From contig DJXF01000119.1 in NCBI GenBank assembly GCA_002449635.1, positions 1-26,416 of the forward strand: a DNA stretch of 26,416 nucleotides. The letters are read 5' to 3'. Source of the DNA: Clostridiales bacterium UBA7011. Its GTDB lineage: Bacteria; Bacillota; Clostridia; Oscillospirales; Butyricicoccaceae. Under the pieces are notes generated by a model. The model was not told the origin of the DNA, ran no database searches, and saw nothing but the letters and a program-made list of their open reading frames with translations. Positions 14,761-22,151 of the stretch are shown piece by piece (the first letter of the stretch is position 1; each line of letters begins with the position of its first letter). Position numbers and translations under genes: made by a program.

Positions 14761-15522
14761 TTATTTTGCGGCAATGACATCAGACATGTCATACATGCCC
14801 GGCTGCGTCTGTGCGCCGAGGAAGGCAGCTGCATCCACGGCACCGACAGCGAATACCTCGCGGGAGAGTGCCACATGGCGGATTTCAATCAGTTCATCGC
14901 GGCCGGCAAACAGGACCTCGTGTTCGCCGACAATCGTACCGCCGCGGATTGCATGAATACCGATTTCATGCGCGGGGCGCTTCATGCGGCGCTCGTGACG
15001 GTCGTAGACGTATTCCGCGTCATACGGCAGAGCTTCGCTGACAGCGTCCGCCAGCATCAGCGCTGTGCCGGACGGCGCATCCAGCTTCTGGTTGTGATGA
15101 CGTTCCGTGATCTCCACATCGTAGCCATCGCCCAGAACATTGGCGCAGCGGCGCAGCAAATCCATCATCAGATTGATGCCGATGGACATATTTCCGGAAC
15201 GGAACAGCGGTATTTCCGCGGAGGCAGCGCGCATTTCTGCAAGCTGCTCCTTGCTGTGTCCGGTGGTGCAGATGACAGCCGGTGTGTGCGTCTTTTTGCA
15301 GTAATCGAGCAGCATTTCCAGCGAATTGGCGTTGGAAAAATCAATGATGACGTCACACGCGCCGCTGAACTCATGCGGGTCGGCGTACACCGGGTAGTCA
15401 GCCAGCTTTTGCGCAAAGGCATCAAAACCAGCGACAATTTTCATATTCTCTTTTTTGGACACAATGTCGGTAATCACTTTGCCCATGCGGCCGTTGCAGC
15501 CGCAAAGTCCGATTTTCAACAT
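14761..15522 (-). CDS. dapB: 4-hydroxy-tetrahydrodipicolinate reductase
   Basis: A 253-residue DapB that reduces 4-hydroxy-tetrahydrodipicolinate with NAD(P)H in the diaminopimelate/lysine pathway. The Rossmann motif GCNGRMGK (8-15) opens the protein. The substrate motif ERHHNQKLDAPSGTA (140-154) carries the catalytic His and Lys. Length is slightly short but normal for Clostridia. AGGAG lies about ten bases before the start. It is the last gene of asd-dapA-dapB; 13 bases separate it from dapA. Confidence 0.97.
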   Translation of the reverse strand: MLKIGLCGCNGRMGKVITDIVSKKENMKIVAGFDAFAQKLADYPVYADPHEFSGACDVIIDFSNANSLEMLLDYCKKTHTPAVICTTGHSKEQLAEMRAASAEIPLFRSGNMSIGINLMMDLLRRCANVLGDGYDVEITERHHNQKLDAPSGTALMLADAVSEALPYDAEYVYDRHERRMKRPAHEIGIHAIRGGTIVGEHEVLFAGRDELIEIRHVALSREVFAVGAVDAAAFLGAQTQPGMYDMSDVIAAK

Positions 15523-15535
15523 CCTTTTGCGCTCC

Positions 15536-16429
15536 TTACTTGACGAGCTTCAGACCGGCTGCGGTCATAGCGTCGCGCAGCTGTGCAGTGTGTGCGTCTG
15601 TCATATCACACAGCGGCATGCGCAGTTCGCCGACATCCCAGCCGAGGAAACGCATCGCCATCTTGACCGGAATCGGATTGACCTCGAGGAACAGCGCGTT
15701 GATGAGGTCAAGATACTTGATCTGCAGCTCACGCGCCTGCGCAAACTTGCCGTCCAGACAGTTCTGTGCAATGGTGTGAGCAATTTCCGGTGCGACATTC
15801 GCCAGAACGGAAATGACGCCCTTGCCGCCCATTGCCATGATCGGGACAATCATATCATCGTTGCCCGACCAGAAATTCAGGTCATCGCCGCACAGATTCA
15901 TGGCTTCTGCCAGAAGGGAGAAGTTGCCCGAGGCCTCCTTTGCACCGTTGATGTTCGGATGCTTGGACAGCTCATAGTACGTCTGCGCCTGAATGGTCAG
16001 ACCGGTGCGGCTGGGCACGTTGTATACGATCACCGGTGTTGTGGTCGCCTCCGCAAGCGTATAAAAATGCTTAATCAGGCCCTGCTGCGTTGTCTTGTTG
16101 TAGTACGGGGTCACGGTCAGCAGAGCATCTGCACCCGCTTCGGACGCGAACTTGCTCAGCTGCAGCGCATACTGTGTGTCATTGGAGCCGGTACCGGCAA
16201 TGACCGGAACACGGCCGTTGACATAGTCGATGCAGAACTGTATCGCTTCCTTGTGCTCCTTGTCAGTCATCGTAGCGCCTTCGCCGGTCGTACCGCAGAT
16301 GGTGATCGAATCCGTGCCGCGGCTGATCTGATCGTCAATGATGCGCTTAAATTCCTCGTAGTTGACGCCGCTCTCGTTGAACGGGGTGATAATTGCGACA
16401 TTTGAACCGGTAAAAATAGGCTTTTTCAT
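15536..16429 (-). CDS. dapA: 4-hydroxy-tetrahydrodipicolinate synthase
   Basis: A 297-residue (beta/alpha)8 aldolase that condenses pyruvate with aspartate semialdehyde. Key residues: TTGEG (47-51), Tyr136 (VYNVPSRTG) and the Schiff-base Lys164 in GAKEASGN. The ATG at 16429 is chosen over 16444 because GGAGGG is just upstream and MKKPIFTGSNVAIITPF is the family start. It sits between asd and dapB in one operon. Confidence 0.97.
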   Translation of the reverse strand: MKKPIFTGSNVAIITPFNESGVNYEEFKRIIDDQISRGTDSITICGTTGEGATMTDKEHKEAIQFCIDYVNGRVPVIAGTGSNDTQYALQLSKFASEAGADALLTVTPYYNKTTQQGLIKHFYTLAEATTTPVIVYNVPSRTGLTIQAQTYYELSKHPNINGAKEASGNFSLLAEAMNLCGDDLNFWSGNDDMIVPIMAMGGKGVISVLANVAPEIAHTIAQNCLDGKFAQARELQIKYLDLINALFLEVNPIPVKMAMRFLGWDVGELRMPLCDMTDAHTAQLRDAMTAAGLKLVK

Positions 16430-16468
16430 GCAAAATCCCTCCAAAGCAATGGGTTTCTGTTAAATATG

Positions 16469-17548
16469 TTAGTCCATATAGCCTTCGGCACACAGCAGCT
16501 CCGCCATTTCTACGGCGCCGCCTGCTGCGCCGCGCAGCGTGTTGTGCGACAGGCTGACAAAGCGATAGTCAAAAATCGTGTCGTCGCGCAGTCTGCCGAT
16601 GGAAACAGCCATGCCGCCTTCCAGATTGCGGTCAAGACGTGCCTGCGGACGGTCATCCTCTTCGAAATAATGCAGGAACTGCTTCGGCGCGCTGGGCAGC
16701 TCGAGCTCCTGTGCGCGGCCGGCATAGCTGCGCCATGCCTCGATCATCTGCTCCTTTGCCGGCTTGGTGCGGAATTTGACGAATGCGGCAGCGGTATGAC
16801 CGTCGCTGACCGGTACGCGCAGGCACTGCGCGGAAATCACGGGCTCAGCCGCCGCGACAATTTGATCGCCTTCGATATGTCCCCAGACCTTCATCGGCTC
16901 CTTTTCGGACTTTTCTTCCTCGCCGCCGATGTACGGGATGACATTGTCTACCATTTCCGGCCACGTCTCGAAGGTCTTGCCTGCGCCGGAAATCGCCTGA
17001 TAGGTGCATACGGCAACCTTTTCGATGCCGAATTCCTGCAGTGCGGTCAGCGCCGGAACATAAGACTGAATCGAGCAGTTGGATTTGACTGCGATGAAGC
17101 CGCGCTTCGTACCCAGACGCTTGCGCTGTGCCGGGATAATTTTGGCGTGGTCTGCGTTGACCTCCGGAATAATCATCGGAACATCACTGGTAAAGCGATG
17201 TGCGCTGTTGTTGGAAATGACAGGGCACTCCAGCTTTGCATAGGTTTCTTCCAGTGCGCGGATGACATCCTTTTTCATATTGACAGCACAGAAGGTAAAA
17301 TCAACCTGAGAAGCAAATTCCTCTGCGTCGGCTTCTGCATCGTACAGTACCATATCCTTGATGGAATCCGGAATCGCAGTGGTCATCTTCCAGCGGCCCT
17401 CAACCGCCTCGGCATAGGTCTTGCCCTTGTTGCGTCCGCTCGCCGCGATGGCAGTGACGGTGAACCAGGGATGGTCTGCGAGCAGGGTCACGAAACGCTG
17501 ACCGACCATGCCGGTTGCGCCGATGATGCCGACTTTATAATTCTTCAT
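16469..17548 (-). CDS. asd: Aspartate-semialdehyde dehydrogenase, archaeal/fungal-like type
   Basis: A 359-residue enzyme that reduces aspartyl phosphate to aspartate semialdehyde, the branch point to lysine, threonine and methionine. GIIGATGMVGQRF (8-20) binds NADP. Catalytic Cys158 is in SNCSIQ, and His251 in SDGHTAAAFVKF. The length and the SNCSxQ/GHT context match the longer archaeal/fungal-type subfamily, not the usual Gram-negative one. AGGAGG precedes the ATG at 17548 by nine bases; an open frame running back to 17839 is only leader. The upstream leader carries a lysine riboswitch. Confidence 0.95.
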   Translation of the reverse strand: MKNYKVGIIGATGMVGQRFVTLLADHPWFTVTAIAASGRNKGKTYAEAVEGRWKMTTAIPDSIKDMVLYDAEADAEEFASQVDFTFCAVNMKKDVIRALEETYAKLECPVISNNSAHRFTSDVPMIIPEVNADHAKIIPAQRKRLGTKRGFIAVKSNCSIQSYVPALTALQEFGIEKVAVCTYQAISGAGKTFETWPEMVDNVIPYIGGEEEKSEKEPMKVWGHIEGDQIVAAAEPVISAQCLRVPVSDGHTAAAFVKFRTKPAKEQMIEAWRSYAGRAQELELPSAPKQFLHYFEEDDRPQARLDRNLEGGMAVSIGRLRDDTIFDYRFVSLSHNTLRGAAGGAVEMAELLCAEGYMD

Positions 17549-17641
17549 GTTGCGTATTCCTCCTGAAAAATGCAAATGCGGATAAAACCTTACTTTAATA
17601 TAGTCCGCTGTACGAGATATGTTCCTGCAAAATCGAACAAG

Positions 17642-17664
17642 AAAAAGCCGGTCGGAAAACCGGC
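17642..17664 (-). terminator. Terminator of the lysine riboswitch
   Basis: On the minus strand GCCGGT and ACCGGC (17659-17664 and 17647-17652) form a six-pair stem with a six-base loop, followed by five U and a U-rich tail. It lies about 50 bases past the aptamer and 95 bases before the asd start, as expected for a transcriptional off-switch. Confidence 0.75.
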
Positions 17665-17715
17665 CGGAGATGCGAAACGAAACATCTGCAAAAAATTGCA
17701 GAAAAGACGGTAAAC

Positions 17716-17895
17716 GTAGCGATAGCGCATCACGGGAATCAAACCGGTGACAGCCGGGCAGATATTCTCGTACCCGTCCAGACAGACACCTGCGAACAAA
17801 ATGCCTTCTTCGGCGGCTGCCCCTTTTGCATCCGGTCATGGAAGTATTCGCCTTCTGTTCGGATGGTACTGATGGAAGCCGCGCCTCAATCGTAC
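17716..17895 (-). promoter_or_regulatory. Lysine riboswitch (aptamer) of asd-dapA-dapB
   Basis: Reading the minus strand, the roughly 180-base leader shows the conserved lysine-aptamer blocks in order: GAGGCGCGG, ATCAGTACC, AAAAGGGGC (17819-17827), GCCGCCGAAG (17808-17817) and GGCTGTCA (17748-17755). The closing helix P1 is GTACGAT (17889-17895) with ATCG-C-TAC (17716-17723), one base bulged. Lysine binding should favour the downstream terminator and shut off the diaminopimelate genes. Block order, size and the regulated genes agree. Confidence 0.88.
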
Positions 17896-17915
17896 TATAT
17901 TGTAATGTTTGTATT

Positions 17916-17945
17916 ATTCTAGCATGGTATAAAATCCTTTGTCAA
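17916..17945 (-). promoter_or_regulatory. Promoter of asd-dapA-dapB
   Basis: On the minus strand TTGACA (17940-17945) and TAGAAT (17916-17921) are spaced 18 bases. Transcription would begin about 15 bases before the aptamer. Confidence 0.75.
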
Positions 17946-17991
17946 GCCGAATTCATGGGTAAAACGCACAAATCGACGGCGTTTGCCGCTC

Positions 17992-18020
17992 TTGATTTCG
18001 TATGTGCTTTGCGATATGAT
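17992..18020 (+). promoter_or_regulatory. Promoter of queA-tgt
   Basis: TTGATT (17992-17997) and TATGAT (18015-18020) are separated by 17 bases. It diverges from the asd promoter; the two -35 boxes are about 45 bases apart. Confidence 0.65.
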
Positions 18021-18063
18021 AGAACACGTATCATTCCGCAGCGCACAGACGCTGTCAGGGGAT

Positions 18064-18101
18064 AAGGAGGCGGACGCGCTGTACCCGCGTCATACTGTAT
18101 G
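18064..18101 (+). promoter_or_regulatory. queA ribosome site with a hairpin between Shine-Dalgarno and start
   Basis: AAGGAGG (18064-18070) lies 28 bases before the queA ATG (18099), too far for normal initiation. The gap holds a perfect six-pair hairpin, GACGCG (18073-18078) with CGCGTC (18086-18091). Folding it leaves nine unpaired spacer bases, the ideal distance. No alternative in-frame start exists between. Confidence 0.7.
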
Positions 18102-19160
18102 AAAACAAGTGATTTTTATTATGATCTGCCGGAACGGCTGATTGCGCAGACTCCGCTTGAGCGGCGGGATTCCTCCCGTTTGCTGGCGCTGAACAAAGAC
18201 ACCGGAGAGATTGCCCATCGGCATTTTTATGATCTGCCGGATTATCTGCGGGCAGGAGACACGCTTGTGCTCAACAATTCCCGCGTCATTCCCGCCCGGC
18301 TGCTGGGCGTGCGCGAGGATACGGGGTATCCGATTGAACTGGTTCTGCTGACTGACCGCGGTGACGGCGTGTGGGAATGTCTGACCCGCCCGGGCAAAAA
18401 ATGCCGTCCGGGAGCGCAGCTCAGCTTTGGCGAGGGCCGTCTGACGGCGACCGTCGAGGACATTCTGCCGGATGGCGGAAATCGTCTCATTCGCTTTCAT
18501 TACGACGGGATCTTCCTCGAAATTCTCGAAGAACTCGGCATGATGCCGCTGCCGCCGTACATTAAGGAAAAGCTGGAAGATCCGGAGCGGTATCAGACGG
18601 TTTACAGCAAAACCCCCGGCTCTGCGGCGGCGCCGACCGCCGGTCTCCATTTCACACCGGAGCTGCTGGAGCAAATTCGCGGCAAGGGCGTCAGCATTGC
18701 CTATGTGACGCTGCATGTCGGCCTGGGAACCTTCCGGCCGGTAAAGGTGGATGATGTGCAAGATCATGTCATGCATTCGGAATATTATGAGCTGGATGAG
18801 GAAAACGCCGCCATGATCAATGCCACACGCAAAAACGGCGGACGCATCTTTGCTGTCGGAACGACGGCAACCCGCACGCTGGAGACCATCGCGGCGGAGG
18901 ACGGCACGGTGCGCGCCTGCTCCGGCTGGACGAATATTTTTATCTATCCCGGTTATCGGTTCCGCGCCATAGACTGTCTGGTGACCAATTTCCATCTGCC
19001 GGAGAGCACCCTGATGATGCTCATCTCCGCATTTGCCGGACGCGAGCGCATTATGGATGCCTATCATGTCGCGGTGGAACAGGAGTATCGCTTCTTCAGC
19101 TTTGGCGACAGCATGCTGATTTACACAGAGCGGACAGGCAGGGGGGACGATCATGTTTAA
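18099..19160 (+). CDS. queA: S-adenosylmethionine:tRNA ribosyltransferase-isomerase
   Basis: A 353-residue QueA that moves the ribose of SAM onto preQ1 at tRNA position 34, giving epoxyqueuosine. Motifs: MKTSDFYYDLPERLIAQTPL at the start, NNSRVIPARL (59-68), the conserved PGSAAAPTAGLHFT (173-186) and HVGLGTFRPV. Length is normal. The ribosome site is unusual (see the hairpin entry). The stop overlaps the tgt start by eight bases, so queA and tgt are coupled. No preQ1 biosynthesis genes are present in the window, which fits either a salvage lifestyle or genes elsewhere. Confidence 0.97.
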   Translation: MKTSDFYYDLPERLIAQTPLERRDSSRLLALNKDTGEIAHRHFYDLPDYLRAGDTLVLNNSRVIPARLLGVREDTGYPIELVLLTDRGDGVWECLTRPGKKCRPGAQLSFGEGRLTATVEDILPDGGNRLIRFHYDGIFLEILEELGMMPLPPYIKEKLEDPERYQTVYSKTPGSAAAPTAGLHFTPELLEQIRGKGVSIAYVTLHVGLGTFRPVKVDDVQDHVMHSEYYELDEENAAMINATRKNGGRIFAVGTTATRTLETIAAEDGTVRACSGWTNIFIYPGYRFRAIDCLVTNFHLPESTLMMLISAFAGRERIMDAYHVAVEQEYRFFSFGDSMLIYTERTGRGDDHV

Positions 19161-20283
19161 GGTATTGCGAACGGAGGGAAACGCCCGCCGCGGTGAATTC
19201 ACCTGCGCCCACGGCACGGTACAGACCCCGGTATTTCAGAATGTCGGCACACAGGGCGCGATCAAGGGCGCGGTTTCCGCGCTCGATTTGAAGGAGCTCG
19301 GCTGTCAGATTGAGCTGTCCAACACCTATCACCTGCATGTGCGTCCGGGAGACCAGATCGTGCGCGCGATGGGCGGCCTGCACAAATTTATGAACTGGGA
19401 CGGCCCGATTCTGACCGACAGCGGCGGATTTCAGGTGTTTTCGCTGTCCTCACTGCGGCGCATCAAGGAGGAGGGCGTATACTTTTCCTCCCATGTGGAC
19501 GGCAGAAAAATATTTATGGGTCCAGAGGAGAGCATGCAGATCCAGTCCAATCTCGGCTCGGATATCGCCATGGCCTTTGACGAATGCTGTGAAAATCCCT
19601 CTCCCTATGATTATGTAAAAAATTCGTGCGAGCGCACAACGCGCTGGCTGTACCGCTGCAAGGCGGAGCTCGACCGGCTCAACAGCCTGCCGATGACTGT
19701 CAACCCGAAGCAGATGCTGTTCGGCATCAATCAGGGCGGAACCTATGATGACCTGCGCATTGCCCATATGCAGGACATTGCAAAGCTTGACCTGGACGGA
19801 TATGCGATCGGCGGTCTGGCTGTCGGAGAATCCACGGAGACGATGTATCATATTCTCGATGTGGTTCTGCCGTACGCCCCGCAGGACAAGCCGCGCTATC
19901 TCATGGGAGTCGGCACACCGTCCAATATCATTGAAGCCGTCTGGCGCGGTGTGGACTTTTTTGACTGTGTCATGCCGACACGCAACGCGCGGCACGGACA
20001 TCTGTTTACCTGGGACGGCATCCGCAATCTGAACAACGCCAAATATCAGCTGGATGAGCGCCCGATTGATGAGCGCTGCAGCTGCCCGGTTTGCCGCAGC
20101 TACTCGCGCGCCTATATTCGCCATTTGCTGAAATCCGGAGAAATGCTGGGACAGCGCCTGACGGTTATGCACAATCTCTGGTTCTACAATAACCTGATGG
20201 TGGAGATCCGAAACGCGCTGGATGAGGGCAGATTTGCCCAATTCCGCGCAGAATGGAGTGAAAAACTGGGCCGGCGTGTGTGA
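19153..20283 (+). CDS. tgt: tRNA-guanine transglycosylase
   Basis: A 376-residue TGT that swaps guanine-34 of Asp, Asn, His and Tyr tRNAs for preQ1. Catalytic residues are Asp89 (LTDSGGFQVF) and nucleophile Asp271 (FFDCVMPTRNARHG). The zinc site is Cys309, Cys311, Cys314 (CSCPVC) and His324. NQGG and GGLAVGE of the substrate pocket are present. It overlaps queA; a G-rich run 8-13 bases before the ATG may act as ribosome site. No strong terminator was seen after the stop. Confidence 0.97.
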   Translation: MFKVLRTEGNARRGEFTCAHGTVQTPVFQNVGTQGAIKGAVSALDLKELGCQIELSNTYHLHVRPGDQIVRAMGGLHKFMNWDGPILTDSGGFQVFSLSSLRRIKEEGVYFSSHVDGRKIFMGPEESMQIQSNLGSDIAMAFDECCENPSPYDYVKNSCERTTRWLYRCKAELDRLNSLPMTVNPKQMLFGINQGGTYDDLRIAHMQDIAKLDLDGYAIGGLAVGESTETMYHILDVVLPYAPQDKPRYLMGVGTPSNIIEAVWRGVDFFDCVMPTRNARHGHLFTWDGIRNLNNAKYQLDERPIDERCSCPVCRSYSRAYIRHLLKSGEMLGQRLTVMHNLWFYNNLMVEIRNALDEGRFAQFRAEWSEKLGRRV

Positions 20284-20361
20284 CGGGTCAGACCGTTTGC
20301 ATGTTTTACACAGAAAAAATTGTGCAGAATTGCTTCTTTTTTCCACAAAGACAGTTTTCTG

Positions 20362-20370
20362 TGCTATACT
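20362..20370 (+). promoter_or_regulatory. Extended -10 promoter of the PurF-like gene
   Basis: TGC-TATACT (20362-20370) is an extended -10; no good -35 box is found 17 bases upstream, only a T-rich tract. It lies about 65 bases before the start codon. Confidence 0.5.
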
Positions 20371-20433
20371 ATATTTGGAAATTTTGCTTTATGAAAGCTG
20401 TTAGATTCCGTTACATGATGAAGGAGGAAACAC

Positions 20434-21843
20434 ATGGGTGGTTTTTTTGGTGTCGCTGCACAGGAGGACTGTGTTTTTGATTTGTTCTTCGGTACGGACT
20501 ATCATTCCCATCTGGGCACCAGGCGGGGCGGTATGGCCGTATATGGGGAGGACGGGTTTAACCGTGCGATACATAATATAGAGAATTCACCATTCCGCAC
20601 GAAATTTGACAAAGATGTTCAGACGATGAAAGGTCATCTGGGCATTGGCTGCATTTCCGATTATGAGCCGCAGCCGCTGATTGTGCGTTCGCATCACGGC
20701 ACCTATGCCATCACAACGGTCAGCAAAATCAACAACACCGACGAGATCGTCAGAGACATTTTCAGCAGCGGAAATTCCCACTTTCTGGAGATGAGCGGCG
20801 GAGATGTCAATCCGACGGAGCTGGTTGCGGCGCTCATTAACCAAAAGGACAATTTGATTGAGGGCATTCACTACGCGCTGGACACCATTGACGGCTCGCT
20901 GACGCTGATGCTGATGACGCCGAAGGGCATTTATGCCGCGCGCGATAAGTTCGGCAGGACTCCGGCTGTGATCGGAAAGAAAGAAAATGCCTACTGCATC
21001 TCCTTTGAGGAGTTCGCTTATCTGAATCTCGGCTATCAGGATTACCGTGAGCTTGGACCGGGAGAAATTGCGGTCGTCACGCCGCAGGGAGTGAAAACGC
21101 TGATCGCTCCGGGAAAGGACATGAAGATCTGCACGTTCCTTTGGGTGTATTACGGCTATCCGTCCAGCACCTATGAGGGAGTCAGCGTGGAAGGCATGCG
21201 CTATCGCTGCGGCGAGAAGATGGCAATGCGGGACGATGCAAAGCCGGACATTGTAGCAGGTGTTCCGGATTCCGGCACGGCACATGCCGTCGGCTATTCC
21301 AATGCATCCGGCATACCGTTTTCCCGTCCGTTCATCAAATACACACCGACATGGCCGCGCTCGTTCATGCCCACCATTCAGAGCCGCCGCAATCTGATTG
21401 CAAAGATGAAGCTGATTCCGGTGCATGATCTGATTCAGGACAAGAGCCTGCTGCTCATCGACGATTCCATTGTCCGCGGCACCCAGATGCGCGAGACGAC
21501 AGAATTCCTCTATCAGAGCGGTGCCAAGGAAGTGCATATCCGTGCAGCATGCCCGCCGCTGCTCTACGCATGCAAATATCTGAACTTCTCCCGCTCGACA
21601 TCGGAAATGGATCTGATCACCCGCCGCGTCATTGCACGGCTGGAGGGGACAGAGGAGGTTTCACAGGAGGTTCTCTCCGAATACACGAATCCGGAGTCTC
21701 CGAAGTACGATCAGATGGTCGAGGAAATCCGCAAGGAGCTGAATTTTACCACTCTGCGGTACAACCGGCTGGATGATATGCTCGATGCAGTGGGTATTCC
21801 GAAGGAAAAGCTCTGCACCTACTGCTGGGACGGCAGGGAATAA
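20434..21843 (+). CDS. PurF-like amidophosphoribosyltransferase paralog lacking the glutaminase cysteine
   Basis: A 469-residue homolog of PurF, which makes phosphoribosylamine from PRPP and glutamine. It starts MGGFFGVAAQED where active PurF has a cysteine nucleophile right after the Met (CGVFGI-type); here that position is Gly, so glutamine hydrolysis should be lost. The PRPP loop LLLIDDSIVRGTQ (339-351) and the VPDSG...GYSNASGIPF region are intact. Cysteines resembling the iron-sulfur ligands of Bacillus-type PurF occur at 233 (KICTFLW), 373 or 380, and 461/464 (LCTYC). Possible roles are an ammonia-dependent PRPP amidotransferase, a regulator, or another phosphoribosyl transfer. GGAGG precedes the ATG. 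It stands apart from other purine genes, with its own terminator. Confidence 0.88.
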   Translation: MGGFFGVAAQEDCVFDLFFGTDYHSHLGTRRGGMAVYGEDGFNRAIHNIENSPFRTKFDKDVQTMKGHLGIGCISDYEPQPLIVRSHHGTYAITTVSKINNTDEIVRDIFSSGNSHFLEMSGGDVNPTELVAALINQKDNLIEGIHYALDTIDGSLTLMLMTPKGIYAARDKFGRTPAVIGKKENAYCISFEEFAYLNLGYQDYRELGPGEIAVVTPQGVKTLIAPGKDMKICTFLWVYYGYPSSTYEGVSVEGMRYRCGEKMAMRDDAKPDIVAGVPDSGTAHAVGYSNASGIPFSRPFIKYTPTWPRSFMPTIQSRRNLIAKMKLIPVHDLIQDKSLLLIDDSIVRGTQMRETTEFLYQSGAKEVHIRAACPPLLYACKYLNFSRSTSEMDLITRRVIARLEGTEEVSQEVLSEYTNPESPKYDQMVEEIRKELNFTTLRYNRLDDMLDAVGIPKEKLCTYCWDGRE

Positions 21844-21870
21844 AAGGGAAATACCGGAATAGTGCACAGG

Positions 21871-21904
21871 CAGCTCCTGTTCATCGGACGGGAGCTGTTT
21901 TCTT
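21871..21904 (+). terminator. Terminator of the PurF-like gene
   Basis: CAGCTCC (21871-21877) pairs with GGAGCTG (21891-21897), extended by three inner pairs, followed by TTTTCTTCT. It starts 28 bases after the stop codon. Confidence 0.8.
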
Positions 21905-21985
21905 CTGCCGCACAGGCCTGAGCAGGAAAAGGTCTGCCGTTTCTGCACAAAAAAAGCGTGAAGACCGGGTGTTTCTTGCCTGACC

Positions 21986-22014
21986 TTGACGAACATAGAA
22001 AAATGACGTACAAT
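21986..22014 (+). promoter_or_regulatory. Promoter of the OPT transporter gene
   Basis: TTGACG (21986-21991) and TACAAT (22009-22014) are spaced 17 bases. The start codon is 138 bases downstream, so the transcript has a long leader. Confidence 0.75.
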
Positions 22015-22026
22015 AGAAACAAGCAA

Positions 22027-22052
22027 GCGTATGAAAATACGCATATTTTTTT
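22027..22052 (+). terminator. Promoter-proximal terminator/attenuator before the OPT gene
   Basis: GCGTAT (22027-22032) and ATACGC (22037-22042) form a stem with a GAAA tetraloop followed by ATATTTTTTT. It lies only about five bases after the expected transcription start, which makes it a possible attenuator or a site of early pausing. Confidence 0.6.
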
Positions 22053-22076
22053 GATCGAGGTGTGACACTTTGATCG

Positions 22077-22131
22077 GGAACGCTCCGGAGCATGAGGGGC
22101 AGGACGGGAGGCTTTTTGACCCGGGCGTTCC
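22077..22131 (+). promoter_or_regulatory. Structured leader before the OPT ribosome site
   Basis: GGAACGC (22077-22083) pairs with GCGTTCC (22125-22131), enclosing the palindrome GCTCCGGAGC (22082-22091) and a CGGG/CCCG stem (22105-22123). The closing stem ends three bases before the AGAGAGGAG ribosome site. It resembles no riboswitch class that I recognise. Confidence 0.45.
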
Positions 22132-22151
22132 AAAGAGAGGAGAAGAAAACT

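Noticed and set aside
17549..17839. N-terminal extension of asd
   Set aside because: The open frame continues upstream but runs through the riboswitch terminator and part of the aptamer; the ATG at 17548 has AGGAGG and the exact family start.
18021..18098. preQ1 riboswitch in the queA leader
   Set aside because: The leader lacks the short pseudoknot with an A-rich tail typical of the class I aptamer, and no class II layout was seen; the only clear structure is the spacer hairpin.
22092..22151. ATG at 22092 as start of the OPT gene
   Set aside because: It falls within the leader stem and adds 20 residues unlike the family; GTG at 22152 has a well-placed GGAG.
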